Source: Streptococcus sp. Marseille-Q5986
Lineage (GTDB): Bacteria; Bacillota; Bacilli; Lactobacillales; Streptococcaceae
Direction: 5' to 3'
NCBI RefSeq assembly: GCF_946902915.1
Contig: NZ_CAMPPY010000002.1
Location: forward strand, 124,001 to 188,000
Length of the DNA: 64,000 nt
The notes beneath the pieces are model-generated. The model was not told the DNA's origin and did no database searches. It worked only from the letters and a program-made list of their open reading frames with translations. Each line of letters opens with the position of its first letter. Position 1 is the first letter of the stretch. Shown one piece after another: positions 48,959 to 57,894 of the stretch. The translations under genes were made by a program, and so were the position numbers.

Positions 48959-50155
48959 CTACTCAACATTTTTCTGAACTTCTGAATAAACCTTAGTCGG
49001 AAGCCCCCAAAGCTTGATAAATCCAACAGCCGCATCTTGGTCAAAAGTATCCGCACTAGTATAAGTCGCCAAATTTTCATCGTAAAGAGAGTTTGGAGAT
49101 TTCCGAGCCACTACCTGAGCGTTCCCCTTATAGAGTTTAACTTTTGCAGTTCCATTGACAACTTTCTGTGTCTCCTTGATATAGGCAATCAAAGCCTGAG
49201 TTGCTGGGCTAAACCACAAGGCATTATATATGAGATTGGACAACTCATTCTCGATAATGGGTTTGAAATGAGCCACTTCTCTCACAAGAGTCAAGTCCTC
49301 AATCTCCTTATGAGCTGCCAATAAAGTCACAGCACCTGGGCACTCATAAATCTCTCTGGACTTAATACCGACTAGGCGATTTTCCACGTGGTCAATCCGT
49401 CCGACCCCATGTTTTCCAGCTATTTCATTGAGTTTTTGAATCAAATCCACCACTTTCATCTTCTCTCCATTGAGGGAGATGGGCACCCCGCAACTAAACT
49501 CAATGTCAATAAATTCTGGACTGTCTGGTGCCTCTTCTGGCGAAGACGTAATTCCAAATGCTTCTTCTGGTGCTTGGTTCCAAGGATTTTCCAAGACACC
49601 ACATTCATTTGCACGTCCCCATAGATTTTGATCGACAGAGTAGGGATTGTCAAGGTCAGCTGGAACTGGAACGCCGTTTTCTTTTGCATATTGGATTTCT
49701 TCTTCACGAGACCATTTCCACTCGCGAACAGGCGCAACTACCTTTAAATTGGGATCCAAAGCTGCAATCGATACTTCAAACCGAACTTGGTCGTTTCCCT
49801 TACCTGTACAACCATGGGCAATTGTAGTTGCCCCCGTCTGATGAGCTATTTCAACGAGTTTTTTTGAAATAAGAGGGCGACTAAGAGCAGATACCAAGGG
49901 ATATTTTTGTTCATAGTAGGCATGAGCCTGAAGGGCCACTAATACATAGTCATTAGCAAATTCTTCCTTAACATCAATGACATAAGACTCTACAGCCCCA
50001 ACCTTGAGAGCTTTATCATGGATGAACTCCAAATCTTTTCCCTCACCCACATCCATACAAACAGCGATCACATCATAGTCTTTTTTTAACCATGTAATAG
50101 CAACTGATGTATCCAATCCACCTGAATAGGCTAAAATAACTTTTTCCTTACTCAT
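48959..50155 (-). CDS. argG: Argininosuccinate synthase
   Basis: 398 residues with [15 protein letters not shown] at the N-terminus and the [13 protein letters not shown] motif. Joins citrulline and aspartate. Full length, upstream of argH. Confidence 0.98.
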   Translation of the reverse strand: MSKEKVILAYSGGLDTSVAITWLKKDYDVIAVCMDVGEGKDLEFIHDKALKVGAVESYVIDVKEEFANDYVLVALQAHAYYEQKYPLVSALSRPLISKKLVEIAHQTGATTIAHGCTGKGNDQVRFEVSIAALDPNLKVVAPVREWKWSREEEIQYAKENGVPVPADLDNPYSVDQNLWGRANECGVLENPWNQAPEEAFGITSSPEEAPDSPEFIDIEFSCGVPISLNGEKMKVVDLIQKLNEIAGKHGVGRIDHVENRLVGIKSREIYECPGAVTLLAAHKEIEDLTLVREVAHFKPIIENELSNLIYNALWFSPATQALIAYIKETQKVVNGTAKVKLYKGNAQVVARKSPNSLYDENLATYTSADTFDQDAAVGFIKLWGLPTKVYSEVQKNVE

Positions 50156-50170
50156 TTCTCTTCCTTCTTT

Positions 50171-50977
50171 CTATTTTTCGATAGAGGCTTTAAAAGCATC
50201 ATCAATCAATTTGTCCAATTCCCCAGAATCCTTCAATTTCTGGATGGTTTTGTCAACCGCATCTTTTAATTCTTTACTATCTTTTTTCATGGCGACCGCG
50301 TAGGAATCATCTTGCTCTTTTTCAAAATCGAGGTCTGCGATGGCTAAATCAGGATTATTTTCTACAAATCCTTTCGCCACTGGTTCTTCAAAGATAACCG
50401 CATCTAGTTGCCCTGATTTCAAATCTGTTATCAAATTTCCATTTTTAGGAAGTGAAACGGGAGAAGAATTCTGCAAGGTTTCTTTGGCCAGAGTTTCCTG
50501 GATAGAACCTTTCTGCGCTCCAACCTTTTTCTGAGCCAAATCCTTCACTGACTGGTAATTCGTTAATTCAGATTTTCTTACGATAACCTTATTTTTCGAA
50601 GTGTAGTAGGGAATTGAAAAATCGTAAACTTGACTTCTCTCTTCTGTTTTAGAAATACCTGATATGGCAAGATTGGCCTTTCCTGAATCAAGATTAGCCA
50701 GTGCATTGTCAAAACTCATTGGAGAGAACTCCACTTCTACACCTAGTTCCTCTGCGATGGCTTTGGCGAGCTCAACATCTGAACCCACAATCTGATTTTT
50801 CCCATCAACCACTTTTTGGTATTCAAATGGAGCAAACTCTGGATTAAGGGCTACAACCAATTTTCTTTTGGGCTTGACGGCTTCAACACCTTGGGATTGA
50901 GTGTTACTACAAGCAAATAATAAGGGAAACATAAGCAAGCCAAACATCGTCATCAACACCTTCTTCATCTTATTCAT
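50171..50977 (-). CDS. Amino-acid ABC transporter substrate-binding lipoprotein
   Basis: 268 residues from the ATG at 50977 (AGGAGG 7 nt upstream). Lipoprotein signal LLFACSNTQ, then a SBP_bac_3 domain with PEFAPFEYQ, GSDVELAKAIAEEL, and SGISKTEERSQVYDFS. Linked to argGH by 15 bp; arginine or a related amino acid is a reasonable guess. No permease is adjacent. Confidence 0.9.
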   Translation of the reverse strand: MNKMKKVLMTMFGLLMFPLLFACSNTQSQGVEAVKPKRKLVVALNPEFAPFEYQKVVDGKNQIVGSDVELAKAIAEELGVEVEFSPMSFDNALANLDSGKANLAISGISKTEERSQVYDFSIPYYTSKNKVIVRKSELTNYQSVKDLAQKKVGAQKGSIQETLAKETLQNSSPVSLPKNGNLITDLKSGQLDAVIFEEPVAKGFVENNPDLAIADLDFEKEQDDSYAVAMKKDSKELKDAVDKTIQKLKDSGELDKLIDDAFKASIEK

Positions 50978-51017
50978 AACAAAGCCTCCTTTATGTTTAT
51001 TCCTTTTGATTGTATAA

Positions 51018-51072
51018 ATAATACACCTATCTTCATCCTTTGTCAAGCCTAAATTGAAAAAATTTTCAATTT
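51018..51072 (-). promoter_or_regulatory. Promoter and palindrome upstream of the substrate-binding protein
   Basis: Minus-strand TTGACA (51041-51046) and TATTAT (51018-51023) are 17 bp apart. Just upstream of the -35 a perfect inverted repeat AAATTGAAAA/TTTTCAATTT (51051-51060, 51063-51072) could be an operator. It partly resembles a CodY box (AATTTTC-GAAAATT), but the match is weak. Confidence 0.65.
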
Positions 51073-51182
51073 GAAACAAAAAAACCTAGAAATACTACAT
51101 AAAAATGTCATTCCTAGGCGTATTTATGCTATTTCTCTCTGAGAAACATGAGTAGTCAGTCATCAAAAGGAGCTGAACGAGC

Positions 51183-51824
51183 TCATTTTCCCTCGCCCAA
51201 TTCAATGATACGATGACATTGTTGGGCTACATAAGCATCGTGGGTCACAATAATAACTGTTTTCCCCTCGCGATTCATCTCTAAGAGAAACTTCAAGACC
51301 AAATCTCTATTTTCAGGATCCAGAGAACCTGTTGGTTCATCGGCTAAAATCAGCTGGCTGGGTTTTAAGATGGCCCTAGCAACTGCAATTCGTTGTTGTT
51401 CACCACCAGACAACTCGGAGACCTTTTGGTGCAACGTAGCTGACAAACCTACTCTCTCTAAAATCTCTTCCACCTTTTTGAGCTTGTCTTTCTTGGACAA
51501 TTTCACATATTTCAGCGCCAGCATGAGATTGTACTCGACCGTTTCATCATCAATCAGGGCAAAATTTTGAAATAGATAAGAGATATGTTCACGGATTATT
51601 GTTTGTGACTTGGCAGAATTAACCGCTAGATTTGTCTGACCAAAAATCTCATACCGTCCGCTGTAATCACCATCTATCAAACCTAATAAATTTAACAAGG
51701 TCGACTTCCCACTACCACTCTTGCCAACAATGGCTACCAAATCCCCCTGATCAATCCTGAGAGACAAGTTATCCAAAATCACTTTTCCCCCAATGGCTTT
51801 GGTAATATTTTCTAACTCAATCAT
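51183..51824 (-). CDS. ABC transporter ATP-binding protein, bacteriocin cassette
   Basis: 213 residues. Walker A GKSGSGKST, Q-loop, signature LSGGEQQR, Walker B LILADEPTGSLD, H-loop VTHD. Of the LolD/MacB-like family that pairs with DUF1430 membrane proteins. Its start overlaps the membrane partner by 4 bp. Probably exports or gives immunity to the lactococcin 972-type peptide. Confidence 0.92.
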   Translation of the reverse strand: MIELENITKAIGGKVILDNLSLRIDQGDLVAIVGKSGSGKSTLLNLLGLIDGDYSGRYEIFGQTNLAVNSAKSQTIIREHISYLFQNFALIDDETVEYNLMLALKYVKLSKKDKLKKVEEILERVGLSATLHQKVSELSGGEQQRIAVARAILKPSQLILADEPTGSLDPENRDLVLKFLLEMNREGKTVIIVTHDAYVAQQCHRIIELGEGK

Positions 51825-53929
51825 AAGATGCCCCCTTTCAATAATTCTACTAGACTTCTTTTCTCCATCCTAGAAGCCAAGGCTAGCACAAATAGTATAT
51901 CCAAACATGTAAAACCTGCAAACAGTAGAAGCGGCAAGAGCGCATAGGCAAAGAAAATCAAGACTAGAAGAGGAAGACTATAGCCCAGCAAGAGCAGAAC
52001 GAGGAGAGGACGGTAGCGATCGACCAGTTTCCACCCCATAAACTTCTTGGTAATGATATCTGTTCGCTTCAATAAGAAAGTTGTTACTAGTAAGAAGTAG
52101 GAAATCATCATGCTAAGGAGACCAAACAAAGCAAAGAGTATATTAAGATTTCGAACTGCATCTCGATAAGAATCTACTTTCTCTTGTTGAATGGCTTGAA
52201 TCGATGAAAATTTTAAATAGCTACCATCAGATAAGTTATCGACTAACTCTGTAATCACTTTTTGATTTTGTTCTGTATTTTCAACTTTCATCGGGTTGTT
52301 TAAACCTGTCGTTGACAAGCGAGTCTTTTCTTCCCACATCATGTCTTGATCATTTACCAGACTAATGATTGGATTGTGGAGATTTTCCTTTCGATCATTA
52401 TTATAAGGGAAGAAAGACCAATCTCCTTCATAATAGGCAATCTCGACATCCATATCTTCTATTGTTTGCTTTTGCTGATCTTCATACCTCATAGAAAGAT
52501 AGGCGATGGATTTTCCCAAGAACTGATTCTTGCCTTCTTGTCCTTTATCACTGGCTGGCATCAAAATAACTTTTTTAGTGCCGGTATCTGGTAACTTGAA
52601 TCCCTTGCTCTTTAGAAAATTGCTATTTGCATAGTAAACATCTACCTCATCAGGCAGTTGGTACTGCTGCACTTGTTCTGCTTTGATGACTGGTTTGATA
52701 GGAAGACTTGCACTTCGCACATAATTTACTTGTATTTTTACTAGCAAGTCTTGATAAAATTGGTAGAAATAATCTGTAGATTTCCCTGACCCTGCTAGCT
52801 CTTCTTGCCACAGATTATCACTGAGTTTGAAGGTTTCTAAGGTCAGGTAATTGCCTTGGCTTACCCACTGTTGCTGATAAGCAAGTTCTTTGTTTTCTTG
52901 TTCTAGACTTTTGCCCACCCCAATCAGTAAGGTCGTCAGTAAAATAGTTGTTCCTATTTTCATCACATAATTGAAGATGAGACCAAGTTTGACAGATGAA
53001 AAGCCTTTCAACATAGAGCTGACTGTTATTTTCTGAATCATCAGGTAGGTCAGCCAACTGATGAACAAATACAACTGTAAAAGCAGGACTTGGGATAAGA
53101 GTAAACTTGGGAATAGAAGTTTTGGTCTATAATCCAGCATTAAAAATAGTCCCAAGTCAATGATAAGACTTCCACCCAAGAGAAGATAAAAATTAGTCTT
53201 TACAAAACCAGCTAAAATCGCCCTACTTTGAAAACCAAGTAACTTTTGAACCCCCACTCGTTTCATCTCCATCATCGGCTGATACACTGTTACTAACATA
53301 AGAAGTAAAATAGCCAAGACAAAAACAATAGCAGATAAAAGCAAATCTCGATTTATGACTTCCACTGCACTTTTATAGGTAGGCTCTAGTAAGGTAGCCT
53401 GGTCTATCTTGAAAAAATCGCTCCATTTCTGTACAATCCTATCCTTATCCATCTCTTGTGTAGAAGTTATCGTATAGCGACCATTTAAACTACGAGATGT
53501 ATCCTTGATATAGGTTTGAAAAGTCATAAGCTGAATAGGCTTGGCTTTTAGAAAGGTCGGAATCGTACCAAGTTTATTGGAAACTTCTCTATTACTGTAG
53601 ACTCCGTCACCATCTGTAGTAAAATCAAGAGAAGAAATCCCAAACTCTTGGTAGGGGAAGGTATCTTTATCAAAAACACCAGACTTGATTACCTCATCAC
53701 CACTGTCTGTTTTGATGATGGAGACTTTGTACTCCTTTGATACATCCTCAAAAAATCGAAGAACAGACGCTGCAGGTTCGTTAATATCTTTCAAATACAA
53801 ATCCAAAGAATCTACAGTCTTTCCCATTTCCCGAATCCGAACCGCTTCACGTGTGTAGTTTACATTAAAAACAAAAAAAGTGGTACACAGCAACAGCAGA
53901 AACACACAAAGATGACTGATTTTTTTCAT
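51821..53929 (-). CDS. Bacteriocin-associated integral membrane protein (DUF1430 type)
   Basis: 702 residues. One N-terminal membrane segment, a large extracytoplasmic region, a cluster of 3-4 segments near 200-330, another extracytoplasmic region, then 3 segments near the C-terminus (FtsX-like arrangement). Located between the lactococcin 972-like gene and the ABC ATPase. Lactococcin 972 clusters have this same triad. Transport or immunity role. Confidence 0.88.
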   Translation of the reverse strand: MKKISHLCVFLLLLCTTFFVFNVNYTREAVRIREMGKTVDSLDLYLKDINEPAASVLRFFEDVSKEYKVSIIKTDSGDEVIKSGVFDKDTFPYQEFGISSLDFTTDGDGVYSNREVSNKLGTIPTFLKAKPIQLMTFQTYIKDTSRSLNGRYTITSTQEMDKDRIVQKWSDFFKIDQATLLEPTYKSAVEVINRDLLLSAIVFVLAILLLMLVTVYQPMMEMKRVGVQKLLGFQSRAILAGFVKTNFYLLLGGSLIIDLGLFLMLDYRPKLLFPSLLLSQVLLLQLYLFISWLTYLMIQKITVSSMLKGFSSVKLGLIFNYVMKIGTTILLTTLLIGVGKSLEQENKELAYQQQWVSQGNYLTLETFKLSDNLWQEELAGSGKSTDYFYQFYQDLLVKIQVNYVRSASLPIKPVIKAEQVQQYQLPDEVDVYYANSNFLKSKGFKLPDTGTKKVILMPASDKGQEGKNQFLGKSIAYLSMRYEDQQKQTIEDMDVEIAYYEGDWSFFPYNNDRKENLHNPIISLVNDQDMMWEEKTRLSTTGLNNPMKVENTEQNQKVITELVDNLSDGSYLKFSSIQAIQQEKVDSYRDAVRNLNILFALFGLLSMMISYFLLVTTFLLKRTDIITKKFMGWKLVDRYRPLLVLLLLGYSLPLLVLIFFAYALLPLLLFAGFTCLDILFVLALASRMEKRSLVELLKGGIL

Positions 53930-53983
53930 AGAGATACCTCCCGTGAAGAAACTCCCTCTCCAAAAGGGGAGGGAGAATTTTAA

Positions 53984-54268
53984 TTAAAATCCATAGAAAT
54001 ATTCCATTCCCGTTGGTGGAAATTTGACGATTGAAGCCCGAGCCCATACCTCAGCATCTGCACGATCTTTAGAGATTTTACTTCCATCTTTAACAGTTGC
54101 TGTATGAGAGCGAGTAGAATGTAAATAATCAGAATATCCAAAAGTTCCTGTCCAACCTACTCCATAGTTCCATTGACCACCATCAACCCATACTGCCAAA
54201 ACACTTGTAGAAGCAAGTATACCACATACCATTAAAGATGCAATACCAATTTTAACTAATTTTCTCAT
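53984..54268 (-). CDS. Lactococcin 972 family bacteriocin
   Basis: 94 residues. Sec signal peptide (about 1-26, ending SVLA) and a mature part with VWVDGGQWNYGVGW and YSDYLHSTRSHTATV, as in lactococcin 972, a bacteriocin that blocks septum formation by binding lipid II. AGGAG ribosome-binding site upstream. Transcribed from the promoter in repeat copy 1. Confidence 0.93.
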   Translation of the reverse strand: MRKLVKIGIASLMVCGILASTSVLAVWVDGGQWNYGVGWTGTFGYSDYLHSTRSHTATVKDGSKISKDRADAEVWARASIVKFPPTGMEYFYGF

Positions 54269-54468
54269 GATTTATTTCTCCTATCATTGAGAGCTATTCC
54301 GTAGAAACAGCTATAGTAATTTGTCAACAAGTATCGTAGTCCATTGGACTCTCCTTCCTTCTATCTCATTTCATTTTTAAACAACGAACTTACTCTTAAC
54401 TGGGAGAATAGTGCTCTTCTGTATCAGGTCTTTGAACAACCAGAGTAGTATTAATCACACTCTAACTA

Positions 54469-54513
54469 TTACTCAAGAATTAGCACAATAAACAATATGG
54501 ATAGCGCTTTCAA
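54469..54513 (-). CDS. Candidate 14-residue hydrophobic leader peptide, copy 1
   Basis: TTG start with AGGAG 9 nt upstream; product KALSILFIVLILE after the initiator. Copy 2 has KALSILFVGLVLE. The base differences change amino acids only to similar hydrophobic ones. It lies in the repeat leader and overlaps the CcpA-like site. Could be a signal or attenuator peptide; may be chance. Confidence 0.35.
   Translation of the reverse strand: MKALSILFIVLILE
54499..54512 (-). promoter_or_regulatory. CcpA (cre)-like site in repeat copy 1
   Basis: Minus strand TGAAAGCGCTATCC matches 13 of 14 positions of TGWAANCGNTNNCA. It lies downstream of the -10, where CcpA would block elongation. A second copy is at 56724-56737. 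Confidence 0.55.
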
Positions 54514-54542
54514 ATATTTAAACTCCTATCCCACCCTTTTGC

Positions 54543-54689
54543 CTACATTATAATTGAAAACATAATAACTGTCAAGTAATTGAAGTGAAAAATCATTTCT
54601 TTTGCATAAACCATTAACACCGGCGAAATTGCGAAATTTATAATTAGCACAGTAAGTAGTAAACTAAAAAATTTTGTAACCTTTTTCAT
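54543..54689 (-). pseudogene. Truncated secreted-peptide gene fused into the repeat
   Basis: 48 codons: a good signal peptide start MKKVTKFFSLLLTVLIINFA followed by a run into the promoter repeat. A ribosome-binding site AAGGAG precedes it. The normal mature part is missing, so it is probably a bacteriocin-like gene cut by recombination at the repeat. Confidence 0.5.
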
Positions 54690-54701
54690 ATGCAAACTCC
54701 T

Positions 54702-54869
54702 TTATAATTTCCTAATTTTTCTCCAGTTATATACTGTACCTAATATCATGCCACTGCAACAAACAAATCTAAAAATATTTATGTTTTGTGTAATTATCAA
54801 GAACACAAGAATCAATTCTAACATCAACAACAAAACAAAAAATACATCAATTATTCTATATTTCATCAT
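54702..54869 (-). CDS. Small membrane protein (immunity-like)
   Basis: 55 residues from the ATG at 54869 (GAGAGG upstream), two hydrophobic segments and a basic end (YNWRKIRKL). Similar in size and topology to the small partners at 55365 and 57730. No toxin gene is intact beside it, so it may be an orphan immunity protein. Confidence 0.5.
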   Translation of the reverse strand: MMKYRIIDVFFVLLLMLELILVFLIITQNINIFRFVCCSGMILGTVYNWRKIRKL

Positions 54870-54974
54870 AGACCTCTCGTATTTAGCTATATTTGTTGCT
54901 ATGTTATTGATTTTGCAACAAGTTAGCTTACAATAAATGATAGACAATAAATTGTAGGAATAGACTAAAAATTG

Positions 54975-54995
54975 TCCATTGGACTCTCCTTTCTT
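54975..54995 (-). repeat. GAGTCCAATGGA box, orphan copy
   Basis: The same AGGAG-GAGTCCAATGGA motif as at 54340-54360, 56565-56585 and 58535-58555. Here it follows a decayed pheromone-like ORF (55021-55080) and precedes the 55-residue membrane protein. Confidence 0.6.
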
Positions 54996-55020
54996 TTACT
55001 TAATCAAAATTTTATAAGAG

Positions 55021-55080
55021 TCATCCCCAAGGGAAGAAAATAGCCATCAATAACAACAGATGATATACTTTTTTATACCT
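55021..55080 (-). pseudogene. Decayed WxW-type pheromone gene
   Basis: A minus-strand frame reads KKVYHLLLLMAIFFPWG then TGA, CTC, TTA, TAA. Restoring TGA to TGG gives FFPWGWLL, close to the intact FPWKWLI peptide at 58576. No start codon remains; the truncated IS30 end lies just upstream. The downstream GAGTCC box spacing matches the intact copy. Confidence 0.5.
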
Positions 55081-55089
55081 TGAATATAC

Positions 55090-55383
55090 AATATAAGTGC
55101 ACAATAAAAACTCATAAGATTTTCTAATAAAATAGAATTGAACGAACTAGTTACGAAAAGAAATCTTATGAGCTACCATCATTTTACCGTAGATGAGCGT
55201 GAAAGTATTCTCATTTACCGTATGCAAGGCCTAAATTTTTCTCAAATTGCTAAGTTGCTCCATCGTCATCCGGCTAGTATTAGTCGCGAGTGGAAACGAC
55301 ATCTAAGAGAAGAAAGCTATTCTCCAAGAGAAAAGTGTAAACTGACAAAGTTCCTGCTAAAACACTATCCTCCCAGCAAATAG
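55090..55383 (+). mobile_element. Truncated IS30-family transposase
   Basis: From MSYHHFTVDERESILIYRMQ (55168), the frame gives an IS30 N-terminal HTH (LNFSQIAKLLHRHPASISRE), then stops after about 70 residues at 55383. The catalytic DDE part is missing, so it is inactive. The right edge joins the 3' end of the 78-residue membrane protein gene. Confidence 0.85.
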
Positions 55384-55601
55384 AGAGTCAGCAAAAATAA
55401 GACAACCGAGATTGGCAGAAAAGTAGCACGATTTGTTTTACAAAAAATGGAATAACAAAGACTACCTATCGAAAATGTCAGAATAACTTCAATAGTCATC
55501 TTTAAAGCAGGGTAATATATATTTTTAATAAAAAGAATTAAAAGGATAAAAAATACCAATGAACCAAGAACAGATTTGATATAAAATTTTAAATGAGTCA
55601 T
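55365..55601 (-). CDS. Small membrane protein partner of the secreted protein at 55603
   Basis: 78 residues with two to three hydrophobic segments. It starts 1 bp after the stop of the upstream secreted protein gene. Size, topology and coupling suggest an immunity protein. Its 3' end overlaps the IS30 remnant. Confidence 0.65.
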   Translation of the reverse strand: MTHLKFYIKSVLGSLVFFILLILFIKNIYYPALKMTIEVILTFSIGSLCYSIFCKTNRATFLPISVVLFLLTLYLLGG

Positions 55602-55602
55602 A

Positions 55603-56214
55603 TTATGGAATATATACGTTATAAGACAAACTAATGCCAGGTATGTGATCTCCTAGATGTAAGACAGTTACACCATTTTCAACACCCCATTTAACTAATG
55701 CTGCAGCAGAAGCTGTTACAAGCGCAGCAACACCAGCTCCCCACAGTCCTGCCGCTGCTAATTCCTTGGCATACCAACCAACATAACCACCTGCAAAAGC
55801 CGCAGCAGCCCATCCATTCACACTTCTAATTTTAGGTCCAAGATTAATATACAAACCGACAAATCCTCTAAATTGAGTTTTTCTAACATCTAATTCTGCA
55901 ATAGATAATATATCTTCGGCTTCCTGCTCAGTAATCTCTAAGTCTTCCATTAACTGTTCTTTAGTTGCGTATAAAACTGGATCTCCATATTCATTTTTCG
56001 AAAAATAATTTTCTAATTTCAAAGCAACTTCTGTCAATTTTTTATCATATGAATACTGTCCGTAATTTGTAATTATATTTATATCTGCGGAAGTAAATTC
56101 ATCCACCTTATCTGAACTACTTATATTAGAAATCGTATATGCATTAGCAAGTGTTGGAGTCACTGCTCCAAATAATGATAATGCTACTATAGACGATGTT
56201 ATTAATTTTTTCAT
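55603..56214 (-). CDS. Secreted toxin-like protein with helical propeptide
   Basis: 203 residues from the ATG at 56214 (GGAG 6 nt upstream; the frame opens 26 codons earlier). Signal peptide about 1-26 (PTLANA). A soluble acidic region (30-105) is followed by a Gly/Ala-rich hydrophobic segment (GGYVGWYAKELAAAGLWGAG) typical of pore-forming peptides. Pairing with a small membrane protein and location in a bacteriocin region support a bacteriocin-like role. No named family recognised. Confidence 0.7.
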   Translation of the reverse strand: MKKLITSSIVALSLFGAVTPTLANAYTISNISSSDKVDEFTSADINIITNYGQYSYDKKLTEVALKLENYFSKNEYGDPVLYATKEQLMEDLEITEQEAEDILSIAELDVRKTQFRGFVGLYINLGPKIRSVNGWAAAAFAGGYVGWYAKELAAAGLWGAGVAALVTASAAALVKWGVENGVTVLHLGDHIPGISLSYNVYIP

Positions 56215-56563
56215 GTTATTCTCCATAATTCTTAAAAAATCTAACAAAATAAGCAACGTTAAGTTTATATTGTGTATCAAAACAAGAAACAAGTATCATT
56301 CAAATCGAATATTGAAAACGATTGATTTCAGTTATTTATGGTAATTTACTTTATAGAGTTAATCTACTATAGCTAATATCAGCTAATATCGTCTCTATTA
56401 TTCCGTTTACAGGATAACCATTTAAATGTTATCATTTATTAAAACTTCTGTGAAGCCAAATGTGATAAACTAAAAATCAGAAGTATACTTAATTTAAATT
56501 TATCGAATAACTACTTTAAAACAAAATTAACATTCACAGAAAATCTTATGTAATCACTAAATA

Positions 56564-56813
56564 GTCCATTGGACTCACCTTCCTTCTATCTCATTTCATT
56601 TTTTAACAACGAACTTACTCTTAACTGGGAGAATAGCGCGCTTCTGTATCAGGTCCTTGAACAACCAGAGTAGTATTAATCACACTCTAACTATTACTCA
56701 AGAACCAGCCCAACAAACAATATGGATAGCGCTTTCAAGTTTTTAAACTCCTCTCCCATCCTTTTATCTATATAATAAGTGAGAATATAATAACTGTCAA
56801 GTAATTGAAGTGA
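56564..56813 (-). repeat. 250-bp promoter/leader repeat, copy 2
   Basis: Second copy of the repeat at 54339-54588. TTGACA-17-TATTAT promoter, CcpA-like site at 56724-56737, TTG ORF at 56694-56738, and the GAGTCCAATGGA box at 56565-56585. It lies upstream of the secreted protein gene at 55603-56214. Confidence 0.85.
56694..56738 (-). CDS. Candidate 14-residue hydrophobic leader peptide, copy 2
   Basis: Homologous to 54469-54513: TTG start, AGGAG 9 nt upstream, product KALSILFVGLVLE after the initiator. See copy 1 for the conservative differences. Confidence 0.35.
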   Translation of the reverse strand: MKALSILFVGLVLE

Positions 56814-56881
56814 ATTTTATAAAAAAAAAATTACAAACCAAATTTGTAAAGTTTACAATAAGCCGCTAGGGCAATTGTCTA

Positions 56882-57469
56882 TCAGAATGTTCTTTTATCT
56901 GTTAATAATCTTAGAAAATCTTGTCGTTTCAAGTCTGAGAAATGTTTGGTAGAAAGACTTCCTTTTTGAAGTCCATCATCTCTAATCTGTAAATAATAGC
57001 TATGCTGGCTTGTTTTGATTGTCAAAAAATCACCCAATACAAAAACTCTTTTCCAGTTGCGAATCTCAAATTCTTTCATCTCTGATTTTGGAGTGCGGAT
57101 AAGTCCTTGTCGCAAATCACGATGATGCTCACTTGTGAAAGTCATCCCATTCCCAAGATTTCTTATCAATAGTTCATCTGGAGTTACCATCACCAGCGCT
57201 ATTTTAGTTAAGAAAATTGCAACTGCTGGTGGTAAAATCGCCAAATCAAACCAAGGATGTAAGTAGCGATAGGCTAAGAAATAATGAGGCTCCTCACCCA
57301 ATCCTAGTTGTTTATATAAGTCCTTGACCTCACTATCTAACCTCGCTTCAAAAGACACATCCGAATGCTCTTCTTCCTTCTTCTGATTAAAATAACGCAT
57401 CCAGACTAGGAAACCTATAAAGACTAGGACAAATATTCCTGATAAAAGATATTTTAAATTGTAGTTCAT
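56882..57469 (-). CDS. Membrane protein of unknown function
   Basis: 195 residues. One membrane segment at about 7-24, a hydrophobic stretch at about 73-95 (FDLAILPPAVAIFLTKIALVM), then a soluble C-terminal half that looks like a PH-like or YcxB-type domain (LLIRNLGNGMTF). Located in the bacteriocin region; could be an accessory or immunity protein. Not recognised. Confidence 0.6.
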   Translation of the reverse strand: MNYNLKYLLSGIFVLVFIGFLVWMRYFNQKKEEEHSDVSFEARLDSEVKDLYKQLGLGEEPHYFLAYRYLHPWFDLAILPPAVAIFLTKIALVMVTPDELLIRNLGNGMTFTSEHHRDLRQGLIRTPKSEMKEFEIRNWKRVFVLGDFLTIKTSQHSYYLQIRDDGLQKGSLSTKHFSDLKRQDFLRLLTDKRTF

Positions 57470-57527
57470 TACTTAACCTCCTGATTCACGACTTAATCTA
57501 ATCAACATAGGGCAGGGACAACTTATA

Positions 57528-57586
57528 TTATAGTATATTGAAATTAGAACAAGACCGTTGTCTCTTCCTAATTCAATCTACTATAA
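57528..57586. repeat. Small MITE-like imperfect inverted repeat
   Basis: About 59 bp. The left arm starts TTATAGTATATTGAAATTAG and the right arm ends CTAATTCAATCTACTATAA, pairing over about 27 bp with mismatches. Resembles dispersed short inverted repeats of pneumococcal genomes. Confidence 0.55.
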
Positions 57587-57610
57587 AATACTTTTCCTAC
57601 TATATGTGAA

Positions 57611-57700
57611 CTAAGTTCCCCAACAAGAGATAGCATTTAATGCTACTCCTGCTACAACAGCTACATTAAATTTAGCTAATTGAGATGAGGTAAATTTAGA
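57611..57700 (-). pseudogene. C-terminal remnant of a bacteriocin-like peptide
   Basis: A 29-codon minus-strand frame with no start reads SQLAKFNVAVVAGVALNAIS followed by CWGT and a stop. Gly/Ala/Val-rich with an ISCWGT end, like class II bacteriocins. Upstream is a stop codon, so it is a remnant. Confidence 0.5.
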
Positions 57701-57729
57701 TTATTAACTTTAGTAAACAAGAGAGAGTC

Positions 57730-57894
57730 TTATTTTTTCTTTTTAACATTGAAAAAATAAAAAATAAAATTTTCAGTCATCAGTGTTACAATAAAAAGTC
57801 CAATTAAATCAGTTATTTTTATTCTCATCCAAAACCAAATAATGTAGGCTAAGACAGTACAAACCGTTACTGTATATTTTATTGTTTTAAGCAT
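57730..57894 (-). CDS. Small membrane protein partner of the secreted protein at 57879
   Basis: 54 residues, two hydrophobic segments and a KKKK end. Its ATG lies inside the end of the upstream secreted gene (16-bp overlap), so translation is coupled. Probable immunity protein by topology and context. Confidence 0.65.
   Translation of the reverse strand: MLKTIKYTVTVCTVLAYIIWFWMRIKITDLIGLFIVTLMTENFIFYFFNVKKKK

Larger units (their letters stand above)
54339..54588 (-). repeat. 250-bp promoter/leader repeat, copy 1
   Basis: Over 90% identical by eye to 56564-56813. On the minus strand it contains TTGACA-17-TATAAT, a CcpA-like site (54499-54512), a TTG-start small ORF (54469-54513) and ends in the AAGGAAGG-GAGTCCAATGG box (54340-54360). 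It drives the lactococcin 972-like gene. Confidence 0.85.
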
